Part shown: positions 6,558 through 13,234 of the stretch, piece by piece
Numbering within the stretch: position 1 is the first letter of the stretch
How the letters are laid out: each line of letters begins with the position of its first letter
Assembly: GCA_022837595.1 (NCBI GenBank)
Contig: JALHFX010000091.1
Location: 1 to 13,338 of the forward strand
Reading direction: 5' to 3'
Length of the DNA: 13,338 nucleotides
Origin: Propionibacterium sp.
Lineage (GTDB): Bacteria; Actinomycetota; Actinomycetes; Propionibacteriales; Propionibacteriaceae
Made by a program: the position numbers and the translations under genes
The notes under the pieces: generated by a model
Seen by the model: the letters and a program-made list of their open reading frames with translations, nothing else
Told to the model about the DNA's origin: nothing
Database searches by the model: none

Positions 6558-8303
6558 TCAGGTGCGTAGCCGTGCCGTCGACCCGCGAGCCTGCACTACT
6601 GCGTCCATCACTTGTCCACCGACGGTTCCGGACGTGAGTCCCCAGCTGATCGCGAGTACGACCGACCAAGGGCCGGCGAACGGTCCGGCTCCGCGAAGAA
6701 CGGTGAAGCCAGCCACAAGCGCCACCGCTACCGCGGCCACAGTGATGAGTATGTCGAACCACGTCGCTCGGACCCTGATGCGGCGGGCCGCTTTGGCGTC
6801 CGGGGGTAGGTCCAGCCGGAGGTAGCCGCGCTTAGTGCGCGGCTCTGGCAGGGACGTCACACCGAACGGGGCGACCTTCGGTGTGGTGGGCGCGCATGCC
6901 GGGTCGGCGATCTTCTTGAAATAGGGAGCTAGGTCTCTGACACTGACACGCTCTTCGGCCTGGGTGCGGCTCCCTATCGTCTCCAGATGCATGAACAAGT
7001 CGGCCGTGCAGGCCGAGTATCGCTTGAGGTATCTGAGCGAGTCCGTCGGCCAACCCAGCGTGAAGGCAGTGTCCTCGGCGACCGCCTTCACGTAAGCCGA
7101 CATCTCATCCGTCGACGTGGGGCAGACGCCGGTGCTTTCCTTGATCGAGTCCTCGATAAGTGGGATCGCTTCCAGTCTGGACAGGCTGCCCCGCAGGGCG
7201 GCAACCTTGTCAGGAACGCCAACCCACGCCGAGAGCAGGTCGTCAAGCTGGGTGGTCTCTTCGGCGATAGCAGGCAACTGGCTCCCGTCCCGTTTCTTGC
7301 GGTCGTTGAGCTTGGACTCCAATTCGTCGGTGCGATCCGTGACGATCTTGGCGATTTCCCACGTCTCGAGGTCTTCGAGGCCAAGTTCCTTTGCTCGCGA
7401 TTTGAACTTCCTGTCGATCGGTTCTTGGCCGGTGACCCGGTTCCGGACCTCTTTCAGGGTCGCCCGGGCGTCCATCTCGGGACGGACGACTCGTCGAAGG
7501 CACTCAAGGCCCACCGCAAGCAGACCGCCGACGAACAGCAATCCCAATGGCAGCCACCACACTGACGTGGACACGACTGTGACGGCGACCTTCCCGGTGT
7601 CGCTTCCCTCGATAAGGTCGATCGTGCCCTTGTAGGTGGTGGGTAGCCACGGGACGTCGCCGAAAGTCAGCTGCACAGTGTGATCCTCTGGGGTGGCACA
7701 CGAAGCCTTCACGCGCAGCGACCGGCCGTCGCCCTGGAGCGTGCCGACCTCCCCAGAATCTGGCAACTTCAGCGCTGCGCACTGGTCGGTGAGTGGCAGG
7801 ACATCGGTCCTTCCCCACGGAGGGGTTGCCCATAGTCTGTGCGTTGCCTGCCACTCTGTAACCGCAGGCAACGCCTTGTTCTTGGCCGCGCCAACTGGGG
7901 TGCGCACGACCGCACCGGTCGGCCAGCCATCCGGAACGGGTGGGACGGTAACCACCAAGGTGAGTTCCGTGTCCGATTCAGGTCGCAACTCGAGCAGCAC
8001 CGTCCCACCAGGAGGCAGAGTGAGTGTCGCAGAGGCGTCCCCGGTCACGTCTGGGAAGCCCACTTCGACGGGGTTTCCGGACTTGTCGACCACGGAAGCC
8101 GTTACGGGCACATCAATGCCCGTCAGGTTCTTCAGTGTCGCCGTCGCGGCCCCGTCCTTGAGGACGAGGGGGTTGGGGGTGACTGCCACGGGCGGTGCCG
8201 CAAGGGTATCTTCGGCGTACACCCGACTGGGCATCGCTACGGCGGCGATGAGGACAACGAGCGCGATCGCGACACGCGACCGACGGGCGGATGACGACCT
8301 CAT
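6558..8303 (-). CDS. Unrecognised secreted/membrane protein: exported beta domain, one TM, cytosolic helical region, two C-terminal TMs
   Basis: 581 aa from ATG 8301-8303, preceded by GGGAGG with a short 4-nt gap; a GTG six codons upstream has no such site. Residues 1-30 form a signal peptide (RRSRV, hydrophobic core, cleavage after VYA). Residues 31-248 look extracellular: beta-rich with PNPLVLKDGAATATLKN and TLTLPPGGTV, like Ig-type or DUF11-like sandwiches, and two Cys (about 175 and 202) that may pair. A TM helix (about 249-271) leads to a charged helical region (about 272-513) holding KAKEL/DRTDELESKLNDRKK-like coiled-coil segments and three further Cys. Two helices follow (about 516-537 and 546-566), ending in a short basic tail. 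I do not recognise the family. It stands alone on its strand in accessory DNA. The layout suggests a surface sensor or envelope-spanning scaffold, but this is inference. Confidence 0.7.
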   Translation of the reverse strand: MRSSSARRSRVAIALVVLIAAVAMPSRVYAEDTLAAPPVAVTPNPLVLKDGAATATLKNLTGIDVPVTASVVDKSGNPVEVGFPDVTGDASATLTLPPGGTVLLELRPESDTELTLVVTVPPVPDGWPTGAVVRTPVGAAKNKALPAVTEWQATHRLWATPPWGRTDVLPLTDQCAALKLPDSGEVGTLQGDGRSLRVKASCATPEDHTVQLTFGDVPWLPTTYKGTIDLIEGSDTGKVAVTVVSTSVWWLPLGLLFVGGLLAVGLECLRRVVRPEMDARATLKEVRNRVTGQEPIDRKFKSRAKELGLEDLETWEIAKIVTDRTDELESKLNDRKKRDGSQLPAIAEETTQLDDLLSAWVGVPDKVAALRGSLSRLEAIPLIEDSIKESTGVCPTSTDEMSAYVKAVAEDTAFTLGWPTDSLRYLKRYSACTADLFMHLETIGSRTQAEERVSVRDLAPYFKKIADPACAPTTPKVAPFGVTSLPEPRTKRGYLRLDLPPDAKAARRIRVRATWFDILITVAAVAVALVAGFTVLRGAGPFAGPWSVVLAISWGLTSGTVGGQVMDAVVQARGSTARLRT

Positions 8304-8442
8304 GGCACCTCCCGGGGACACCGCTCAATTTAGGGCGGCGGAGGGTCACGGGCTGCGTCCGAATCGTTGGACTCTCAAAAGGTTCGCAGAATTGTCGTCG
8401 GCTTCATCGTCTCCACTGAGCACGGCAGTTTCGCCACAAAGA

Positions 8443-8702
8443 GTGACGGGCCGGCCAGGTGTCGACGAGACCGAGCCATCCGTAGTCAACTCCAAGGCCG
8501 CGCCCGAGCGGTTCGTCGAAGTAGAACTGTTCGGTGCGACTGACGCCAAGCAGTGCCCGACGTGTGACCAGTATTTCCCGCCAGTCCGCGGGCTAAGGAC
8601 ATGGCTCCCCGCATGGCCAACGCCCTCACCCACGTGTTCGGCGACCCGGGCGAATCAGACGAACACGACGAGCACCAGAACGTCCGGGCCGACCAGCCTT
8701 GA
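8443..8702 (+). pseudogene. Small CPxC-containing gene broken by a one-base frameshift
   Basis: From GTG 8443-8445 the frame encodes VTGRPGVDETEPSVV and then FVEVELFGATDAKQCPTC, followed by DQYFPPVRG, with codons ending mostly in G or C. At about 8590-8595 (the GCGGGCTAAG region) the codon pattern moves to the -1 frame. That frame then reads KDMAPRMANALTHVFGDPGE, followed by an acidic His/Asp/Glu-rich tail, ending at TGA 8700-8702. The original frame goes on to 8769 with poor, Thr/Ser/Pro-rich composition. One extra G in the GGG run would join the two parts into about 87 residues. The CPTC pair resembles a zinc knuckle. Product not recognised. The start is uncertain because no good ribosome binding site is seen. 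Sequencing error or programmed frameshift are alternatives to a true pseudogene. Confidence 0.5.
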
Positions 8703-9154
8703 AGGTGAAGCCTCAGCCGGCTGGTCGCTGAAAACCAACAGACCTGGGCCCTTGGTGACGGGTGTGTGATCGGCTGTAGTCAGGCCGGTTAAGCAAGGTT
8801 CTGGGAATCTGCGGCTGGCTTTGGGGCTACGAGGTGAGATTTGGGGTTAGTTGTGGCTATTCCTAAACACATCCCGAAACGACGAAACCCGCGTCTACTA
8901 AGCATCATGCTTAGTAGACGCGGGCATAAAAAGTGGCTATTCAGTGAAACTCCGAAAGCCCATGTCAGAGGCACCTTCCCGCAGATGCCCAGACCCCTCC
9001 GCTGCATGCCCCAGGGCAGGTTCACCATAACGCGGGAGATCAGCACCGGGCGGAAACTTCACCCGTGGCCCCCGGGGGTACTCATTGGACCGCCCAGACC
9101 TATTCGGTTGCGACCATCTCCTGGAGTGTCGGCGGTCACTGGCACGATTCAAGA
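8703..9154. other. Gene-free stretch with a long palindrome
   Basis: No convincing gene is seen on either strand. The open frames crossing this region are low-complexity Pro/Arg-rich readings of the palindrome and its surroundings. It contains the 37-bp palindrome at 8888-8924 and a 10-bp direct repeat GTGGCTATTC at 8853-8862 and 8933-8942 around it. The promoter of the downstream DUF5677-like gene must lie at the right end, but no clear boxes are visible. Confidence 0.5.
8888..8924. repeat. 37-bp palindrome with 18-bp perfect arms
   Basis: Arms 8888-8905 (CCCGCGTCTACTAAGCAT) and 8907-8924 are exact reverse complements around a single C. On the minus strand the stem is followed by TTTCG, and on the plus strand by CATAAAAAG, so it is not a classic T-run terminator. 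The near-zero loop fits a protein-binding or recombination site, or a cruciform, as well as it fits an RNA hairpin. It is bracketed by the 10-bp direct repeat GTGGCTATTC. Confidence 0.85.
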
Positions 9155-10336
9155 GTGAGTATTTCCTCAACGACAGCACTATGGCGCGCCAGACTGCGGT
9201 ACTGGCTGGCAGCGCGCAGGCAGGGCGTCAGGCGACTCCTGAGCCGAGACTCGGAGCCAGGTGACGCCTACCTGCGAATCGCGGAGGCTCTGGCGCAGAA
9301 GCATGAGGCGTCCGGCCTGTCGCCGGAAGAGTCTGCGCAGCGCGGCCTAGTAGAGGCTCTGGAAGTGCTCACCGACGAAGGCACTCCCCAGGTGGCAGCG
9401 GCTCTAAAGGCTGACGCACCGAGGATGCTGGCCAACCGGCGCCGCCTCGACCGTGGGTTCGAGAAGCGGCTCCGTCAGCGGTGGGGTAGCGCTCTTGACC
9501 TCTACTACATGATTGCTGTCGCCTGCCAAGCGATGGGAGCCGAGGGCTACCAAGAAGCCTCCCACCGCGATGAGGACGACGAGAACGCTAGAGCGCTCCT
9601 AGAAGCAGCGAGCGGACTTCATGCGCGCTCCTGTCGCCAGTCCTTGGAGGTGCTGTCTCTGCTGGAGGGCGGATTCCCCAAGGCTGCTCACGCCATCAGC
9701 CGCAGCATGCATGAGGGAGCAGTCGTCACCTCAGTCCTCACTGAGTACGGGGGCACCTCGGAGCACGCCGACATCGGATTGAAGTTCTTGCTGTTCGATC
9801 ACATCACCAACCTGATGGACGCCGAAGAGCACCAGAAATACGCCGAGCGCATCGACCATGAACCTTTCTCCCAGGACGAGATGACGGCCCTCCGGGAGGC
9901 CAAAGCAAGAGTGCTGGAACGTTTTCCCAGCCTGGACCGGAAGATGGGCTGGGCTGGAGACCTTCCCGGCCTGAAGAGGCGCACGTTCGAGGAGTTGGAG
10001 GTCATCGCGGGAATCGACCACCTCCGCCCGTACTACACCTGGGCAAGCCACGAGGTGCACTCCTACCCCAAGGGTGTGCGTCTCAACCAGTCAGGCATGG
10101 ACGGGGAGGTGTGGAAGTTGGCAGGGCGGACAAACGCCGGGCTCGCTGACCCTGCCCAGGGTGCCCTCATCGCGCTGAGTCAGGTAACAGCATCCCTGCT
10201 GGTCCTCCCCGGAGTCGCCTCCCCGAGCCGGATTGTCGCCTCGCGCGCAACGATGGCTCTCCTGGACGAAGCATGCGAGGAGTTAGCTCGCATCGAACGC
10301 GAGTTGGCCGACGAGCATGCACTCGCTACTTGGTAA
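9155..10336 (+). CDS. DUF5677-like protein of unknown function
   Basis: 393 aa from GTG 9155-9157; a GTG at 9065 would add 30 residues. Neither has a good ribosome binding site, and I prefer 9155 because the protein then opens with a normal amphipathic helix (LWRARLRYWLAARRQGVRRLL). The protein is almost wholly alpha-helical and soluble. Two features recall DUF5677: a helix with GFPKAAHAISRSMHEGAVV (173-191), matching its 'R-s-xxE' helix, and YYTWASHEVHS (about 293-303), matching its Y-x-x-S-x-x-x-H signature. DUF5677 is often found in accessory and defence-rich loci; whether it is related to HEPN folds is unclear. The 3' end overlaps by 54 bp the convergent 4-TM gene. Family call is from pattern memory and moderate. 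Confidence 0.68.
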   Translation: MSISSTTALWRARLRYWLAARRQGVRRLLSRDSEPGDAYLRIAEALAQKHEASGLSPEESAQRGLVEALEVLTDEGTPQVAAALKADAPRMLANRRRLDRGFEKRLRQRWGSALDLYYMIAVACQAMGAEGYQEASHRDEDDENARALLEAASGLHARSCRQSLEVLSLLEGGFPKAAHAISRSMHEGAVVTSVLTEYGGTSEHADIGLKFLLFDHITNLMDAEEHQKYAERIDHEPFSQDEMTALREAKARVLERFPSLDRKMGWAGDLPGLKRRTFEELEVIAGIDHLRPYYTWASHEVHSYPKGVRLNQSGMDGEVWKLAGRTNAGLADPAQGALIALSQVTASLLVLPGVASPSRIVASRATMALLDEACEELARIERELADEHALATW

Positions 10337-10810
10337 CCGACACGTGGCCAGTCGCCAAGAGCGCCTAGCTAGACCCTCGGCCGGTGTCCTGGGACGTAGA
10401 AACGCTGTCATGATAGTCAACGCCCCTGCCACGGCATCTGCTGCAACACACAGAAAGAGAAGCATCGTGACGGTCCGCAAAGAGGGACCTGCCTCGAGGA
10501 ATGCGAGCGCGGCGTCACTGAGGACAAACCCAAGCAGCAGCACCGCGATATCCGTGACGACGAGCCCGGACGTTGAGAGCTGGCTTCGACCCTTCGACAG
10601 CGCCGCAATGAACAGGAGGACCACCGCCGAGAGAAGGGGAAGGCCGACCGATATCCAGAAGGCCGGCACCGCATCCTCGTGGCTGATGTTCGGTACGGTC
10701 GCGACACGGACCATTGGGATCACGCCGACCGCCACCACCAGCGCCACGGCAACCACGAGAACTACACACGCCGCGAGCATCCATTGACACCGAACGGCAC
10801 TGACTGCCAT
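10283..10810 (-). CDS. Small four-helix membrane protein, unknown
   Basis: 175 aa if started at ATG 10808-10810 (weak GGGGGCGG upstream, ending about 6 nt before the start); the frame is open to a GTG/ATG region near 10909, and a start ten codons later is also possible. Four hydrophobic helices are clear (about 10-33, 48-72, 82-105, 112-138), with a basic cytoplasmic-type tail (PRTPAEGLARRSWR) after the last. No catalytic motif or known family is recognised. It runs toward the DUF5677-like gene and overlaps its last 54 bp, and it lies downstream of the HigBA operon on the same strand with a 149-bp gap. Helix pattern and a good hydrophobic profile support it as real. Confidence 0.55.
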   Translation of the reverse strand: MAVSAVRCQWMLAACVVLVVAVALVVAVGVIPMVRVATVPNISHEDAVPAFWISVGLPLLSAVVLLFIAALSKGRSQLSTSGLVVTDIAVLLLGFVLSDAALAFLEAGPSLRTVTMLLFLCVAADAVAGALTIMTAFLRPRTPAEGLARRSWRLATCRLPSSECMLVGQLAFDAS

Positions 10811-10959
10811 GACTACCGCCCCCGATGAGCCTAACGGTTTGGCGCATAGCCCGCCCGCCTTCCCTGCCTCAGTCGCCGGGGAAGAGCGGTTCCCGATCGT
10901 GGGCATCATGCTGCCGCACCAACCGATCCCTCTTGAACATCCGCTCGTGCCGCGTGGTG

Positions 10960-11262
10960 TTACGCGATTTGGAAGGTGTCGTCTCCGACTTGGACTTCGA
11001 GGCGGAGTTTGCCGCCGAGGGCCTCGACATAGCGGCGCAGGGTATCGACCTGGGTCTTGTCGATGTCCCCGCGTTCGATGCGGGAGACCCGGTTCTGGCT
11101 GACGTCGAGTTCTGCGGCGAGTTCGACCTGGGTGAGGTCAAACTGTTCGCGCAACTCCCGAAGCCGCCACGCGCGGGTCTCGGCGATCATGCGGTCCTTG
11201 TGGGCATCGACCTTCTCGCGCCGGGCAGGCCGGCGCTGCTTCAGTTGGTCCAGGTTCGTCAT
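10960..11262 (-). CDS. higA: HigA-type antitoxin, XRE family helix-turn-helix
   Basis: 100 aa from ATG 11260-11262, with GGAGGGG about 7 nt upstream and overlapping the end of the toxin gene. The N-terminal 30 residues are charged and helical (LKQRRPARREKVDAHKDRM). The XRE helix-turn-helix lies at about 34-66: LRELREQFDLTQVELAAELD and then VSQNRVSRIERGD, with the typical Q-x-x-V/L-A and S-x-I-E-R-G positions. The C-terminus (ALGGKLRLEVQVGD) is the standard strand of this family. It should neutralise the upstream-encoded HigB-like toxin and repress the shared promoter. The toxin stop and antitoxin start are one base apart, the usual translationally coupled, toxin-first layout. Confidence 0.9.
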   Translation of the reverse strand: MTNLDQLKQRRPARREKVDAHKDRMIAETRAWRLRELREQFDLTQVELAAELDVSQNRVSRIERGDIDKTQVDTLRRYVEALGGKLRLEVQVGDDTFQIA

Positions 11263-11263
11263 G

Positions 11264-11623
11264 TCAGCCCCTCCTTCGCAGGGTGTCCAGGTGCTCATCG
11301 AACCGCTGGTCGGCCACTGGAATGTGGCGCTTGTACCAGCGGGCCCAGTCGCGGCTCTTGTCGCCGGCGACGAGCAGGATCGCGCGGCGTTTTGGATCGA
11401 AGGCGAACAGAATCCGGATCTCGGAGCGGCCTGCCGATCCGGGTCTGAGTTCCTTCATGTTCTTGTGACGTGAGCCCTTGATGGTGTCGACCAGAGGACG
11501 ACCCAACGAGGGCCCCTCGTCTTGGAGTACCTCGAGTGCGGCGATGATCAGGTCGTAGTCGTCGTCGGACAGGTTGAGTAGCCACTCCTCAACGAGTCCG
11601 ACCTCGACGTCCCGCACGCTCAC
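11264..11623 (-). CDS. higB: HigB-like toxin, RelE superfamily (phage Gp49-like)
   Basis: 119 aa from GTG 11621-11623. A second in-frame GTG at 11615-11617 fits a leaderless mRNA better and would give 117 aa. The protein shows the Gp49/HigB pattern: EEWLLNLSDDDYDLI (13-25), LGRPLVDTIKGSRHKNMKEL (40-59), RSEIRILFAFDP (66-77), AILLVAGDKS (81-90), then a C-terminal helix YKRHIPVADQRFDEHL. Members of this RelE-like group cleave mRNA at the ribosome; the basic cluster KGSRHKNMKELR and Arg70 fit that role. The gene is the first of a toxin-antitoxin operon with the XRE antitoxin. It appears complete and undamaged. Confidence 0.9.
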   Translation of the reverse strand: MSVRDVEVGLVEEWLLNLSDDDYDLIIAALEVLQDEGPSLGRPLVDTIKGSRHKNMKELRPGSAGRSEIRILFAFDPKRRAILLVAGDKSRDWARWYKRHIPVADQRFDEHLDTLRRRG

Positions 11624-11653
11624 AGTCTACAACATGAGAGGTGTAAACCTCAA
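11624..11653 (-). promoter_or_regulatory. Putative higBA promoter with overlapping operator
   Basis: On the minus strand TTGAGG (11648-11653) and TAGACT (11624-11629) are 18 bp apart, a fair sigma-70-type pair. Six bases after the -10 box is the G of GTG 11615-11617, the expected start point, which would make the transcript leaderless. The interrupted palindrome GAGGT-GTAA-ACCTC (11638-11651) lies across the spacer and -35 box and is a good candidate site for the HigA repressor. This is read from the sequence only. Confidence 0.45.
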
Positions 11654-11785
11654 GGGTTGTGGACAGTAGTTGAGGTTGCCCGTCCTCGTTCGCAGCCAAA
11701 CATCCTCAATTGCCGCAATCAGATCGTTGGTGAAGGTCCGGTCTGCTCCGGCTGCGCGGGTGTGTGCCGGTCTCCCGCCGTCTTC

Positions 11786-11847
11786 GGGACTGTACATTAA
11801 ACGGTGTAACTCCTAGATCCGAGTTACACCGTTTAATGTACAGTCCC
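11786..11847. mobile_element. 62-bp element of two 27-bp perfect inverted repeats around 8 bp
   Basis: Arms 11786-11812 (outer end GGGACTGTACATTAAACGGT, inner end GTAACTC) and 11821-11847 are exact reverse complements separated by CTAGATCC. The outer sequence resembles terminal inverted repeats of actinobacterial IS256/Mutator-type elements, as far as I recall. The element cuts an integrase-like reading frame directly after its EEFI codons, and the repeat itself supplies a TAA. It could be a minimal MITE or the leftover ends of an IS that lost its interior. No target-site duplication is evident in the immediate flanks. A hairpin terminator is an alternative reading. Confidence 0.6.
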
Positions 11848-12300
11848 GATGAACTCTTCGATCTGTGCTTGGGTGAGGCTCTGCAATGGAGTGTGCTGCT
11901 CGTCGACCCAGTTGAGGAAGGCGACCAGGCCGCGCAGTGAGGCCTTGACGTGTCGGGCAGCGCCGATGGCGATATCGCCGCTGTCAACATCCACCGGGTG
12001 TAGGTGCGCGGCATTTGGCGGTGCTCGACGGGTGCTTCGTTGATGGCGCGGGTCGTCCAGGCGATCAGCTGCCTCCTGGTCTTGGTGTCGCGTGGCTGGG
12101 CACCGGCGTCGAGGAGCAGTGTGCGCAGGTAGATCAACCGATTGCTCGGTCTTGGCGCGTCGAGTACGGTTTCGATCGGCACTCGCCCGGAAGCATGTCG
12201 CGCAGCAAGTTGATGCTCGGCCCCATACGCAACCACATGGTGATCGGGGCTGATCGCGGCCGGGTCAGCAGGTAGTCGCGCAGTGCCCGCTTCTTCGTCC
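11848..12300 (-). pseudogene. Frameshifted remnant of a site-specific integrase-like gene (N-terminal/core-binding region)
   Basis: Three consecutive pieces of coding-quality sequence lie in different minus-strand frames. First comes TKKRALRDYLLTRPRSAP with PITMWLRMGPSINLLRDMLPGE (about 12295 to 12185). The next frame reads VPIETVLDAPRPSNRLIYLR and LLLDAGAQPRDTK, up to RTYTRW (about 12185 to 12000). The last frame reads ARHVKASLRGLVAFLNWVDE and SLTQAQIEEFI (to 11848). This order recalls actinobacterial tyrosine-recombinase-like 'site-specific integrase' proteins upstream of their catalytic domain. The catalytic R-H-R-Y half is absent: the frame stops at the 62-bp inverted repeat. Two single-base indels (near 12185 and 12000) break it further. 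The 5' end meets the Fic remnant at about 12300. Family from pattern memory. Confidence 0.5.
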
Positions 12301-12507
12301 CACGGTTTCAGGGAGGGAAACACTCGGGCGCAGTTCGTGTTCTTCTTTCAGCTGGCCGAGGAGGCCGGATGGTGGCTGGATCCCGCGAAGTTCATACCGG
12401 GCGAGCCCGGCCGCGACGAGTTCATCGCGGCACGTTCCTATAGCCAAGCCATCGGCAGCAACGAACGGCTGGCGCAGGTACTGGGCCGGGCGATAGCGCC
12501 TCTCTAG
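12301..12507 (+). pseudogene. C-terminal remnant of a Fic-domain protein
   Basis: The frame reads HGFREGNTRAQFVFFFQLAE and then EAGWWLDPAKF, with SYSQAIGSNERLAQVLGRAI near its end, and stops at TAG 12505-12507. The first block matches the Fic motif HxFx(D/E)GNxRxxx (canonical HPFREGNGRTQ), and the following helices match the end of the Fic fold. About two thirds of a Fic domain, including everything before the catalytic His, is missing; the in-frame GTG at 12283 adds only six residues from neighbouring DNA. Pro after the His is Gly and the second Gly is Thr, so even the motif is altered. The rest is in a clean frame, so truncation by recombination with the integrase fragment is the simplest cause. 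The intact MntA-HepT pair begins 55 bp downstream. Confidence 0.65.
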
Positions 12508-12562
12508 GCGGACGCCGAAGATTCCGCCCGTCGAACCGCACACCATATGGGAGACTTGATAC

Positions 12563-12868
12563 ATGGAGATTGCCGTGCTTCTCGATATGGAAGCGATTCG
12601 GTGCGCCTGTGAGCGATACGGCGTGGAGAGGCTCCGTGTCTTCGGCTCAGTGCTCACCGACCGGTTTGATCCGGAGACAAGCGATGTCGACTTCCTCGTC
12701 ACGTTCCGGCCGGGGCGGGAGAACCTGTTTCATGATTACTTCGATTTGAAGTTCGAGCTGGAACGCATCATCGGTCGCAGCGTCGACCTCGTTATGGAGC
12801 GCTCGGTTAAGAACCCCTTCTTCAAGGCATCGGCCTTCAGCGACGCGCAGGATATCTATGCGGCCTGA
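12563..12868 (+). CDS. mntA: MntA-type antitoxin, minimal nucleotidyltransferase
   Basis: 101 aa from ATG 12563-12565 with GGGAGA 8 nt upstream. It is a minimal nucleotidyltransferase (MNT): VFGSVLTDRFDPETSDVDFL holds the G28-S29 pair and, 11 residues on, D41-x-D43, and D75 in GRSVDLV is the third acidic position. Family members linked to HEPN genes act as antitoxins by transferring AMP to a tyrosine of the HEPN toxin. The coding sequence overlaps the start of the HepT gene by 11 bp (ATGCGGCCTGA), indicating translational coupling. All catalytic positions are kept, so the module should be active. Confidence 0.9.
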   Translation: MEIAVLLDMEAIRCACERYGVERLRVFGSVLTDRFDPETSDVDFLVTFRPGRENLFHDYFDLKFELERIIGRSVDLVMERSVKNPFFKASAFSDAQDIYAA

Positions 12869-13217
12869 GGTGGGTGCGCATCTGTGGGACGCGGCCGAGG
12901 CGGCCAGGCTCGTCCAAGAATTCGCCGACGGAAAGACCGAGGCCGAGTTCACATCTAACCTTGTCATCCACTCGGCGATCAAGCGTCAGCTGGAGATTCT
13001 CGGCGAGGCGTTGAACCGTGTCCGCAGGGACGATGCCGATACGGCCGACCGCGTGCCCGACCTCGGTAAGGTCATTGGGATGCGGAACATCATCGCCCAC
13101 GAGTACGGCGAAATCGACTATGAGATCGTGTGGCGCGCGGCGACGACCGAAATCCCCACCCTGATTCCCATCCTGGATGAACTTGTCGATGAGGCTCGGA
13201 CGGCTGCTGGACTGTAA
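12858..13217 (+). CDS. hepT: HepT-type HEPN toxin (RNase)
   Basis: 119 aa from ATG 12858-12860, overlapping mntA. The HEPN fold is all-helical. The catalytic motif R-x4-H-x-Y is present as R76-N-I-I-A-H81-E-Y83: R and H form the RNase site at the dimer interface, and the tyrosine is the residue that MntA adenylylates in characterised systems. VIHSAIKRQLEILGEALNR (36-54) is the typical helix of HepT/DUF86 proteins. Length matches the family. With mntA it forms a complete type VII-like toxin-antitoxin pair in a region of mobile-element debris. HEPN-MNT pairs occur in defence and mobile islands; phage protection by this copy is not shown. Confidence 0.92.
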   Translation: MRPEVGAHLWDAAEAARLVQEFADGKTEAEFTSNLVIHSAIKRQLEILGEALNRVRRDDADTADRVPDLGKVIGMRNIIAHEYGEIDYEIVWRAATTEIPTLIPILDELVDEARTAAGL

Positions 13218-13234
13218 CGTCATCTTGGCGGGTC

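Noticed and set aside
7693..8442. Long plus-strand open frame opposite the 581-aa membrane protein
   Set aside because: It is antisense to a gene with a signal peptide, SD and coherent domains; its composition (Ser/Thr/Pro/Gly-rich) is that of a GC-rich shadow. Only the part from about 8443 onward has its own coding character.
8841..9158. Plus-strand frame of 105 codons across the palindrome
   Set aside because: Arg/Pro-rich readout of a palindrome and its flanks, poor start, no domain; treated as non-coding.
11706..12323. Single 205-codon minus-strand gene
   Set aside because: Only its middle part has integrase-like content; the start overlaps the Fic remnant and the last third is an out-of-frame Ser/Arg-rich reading across the 62-bp element. 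Better explained as a frameshifted pseudogene.
12265..12702. Minus-strand frame opposite the Fic and MntA segments
   Set aside because: The plus strand shows clear Fic and nucleotidyltransferase motifs, so this is an antisense shadow.
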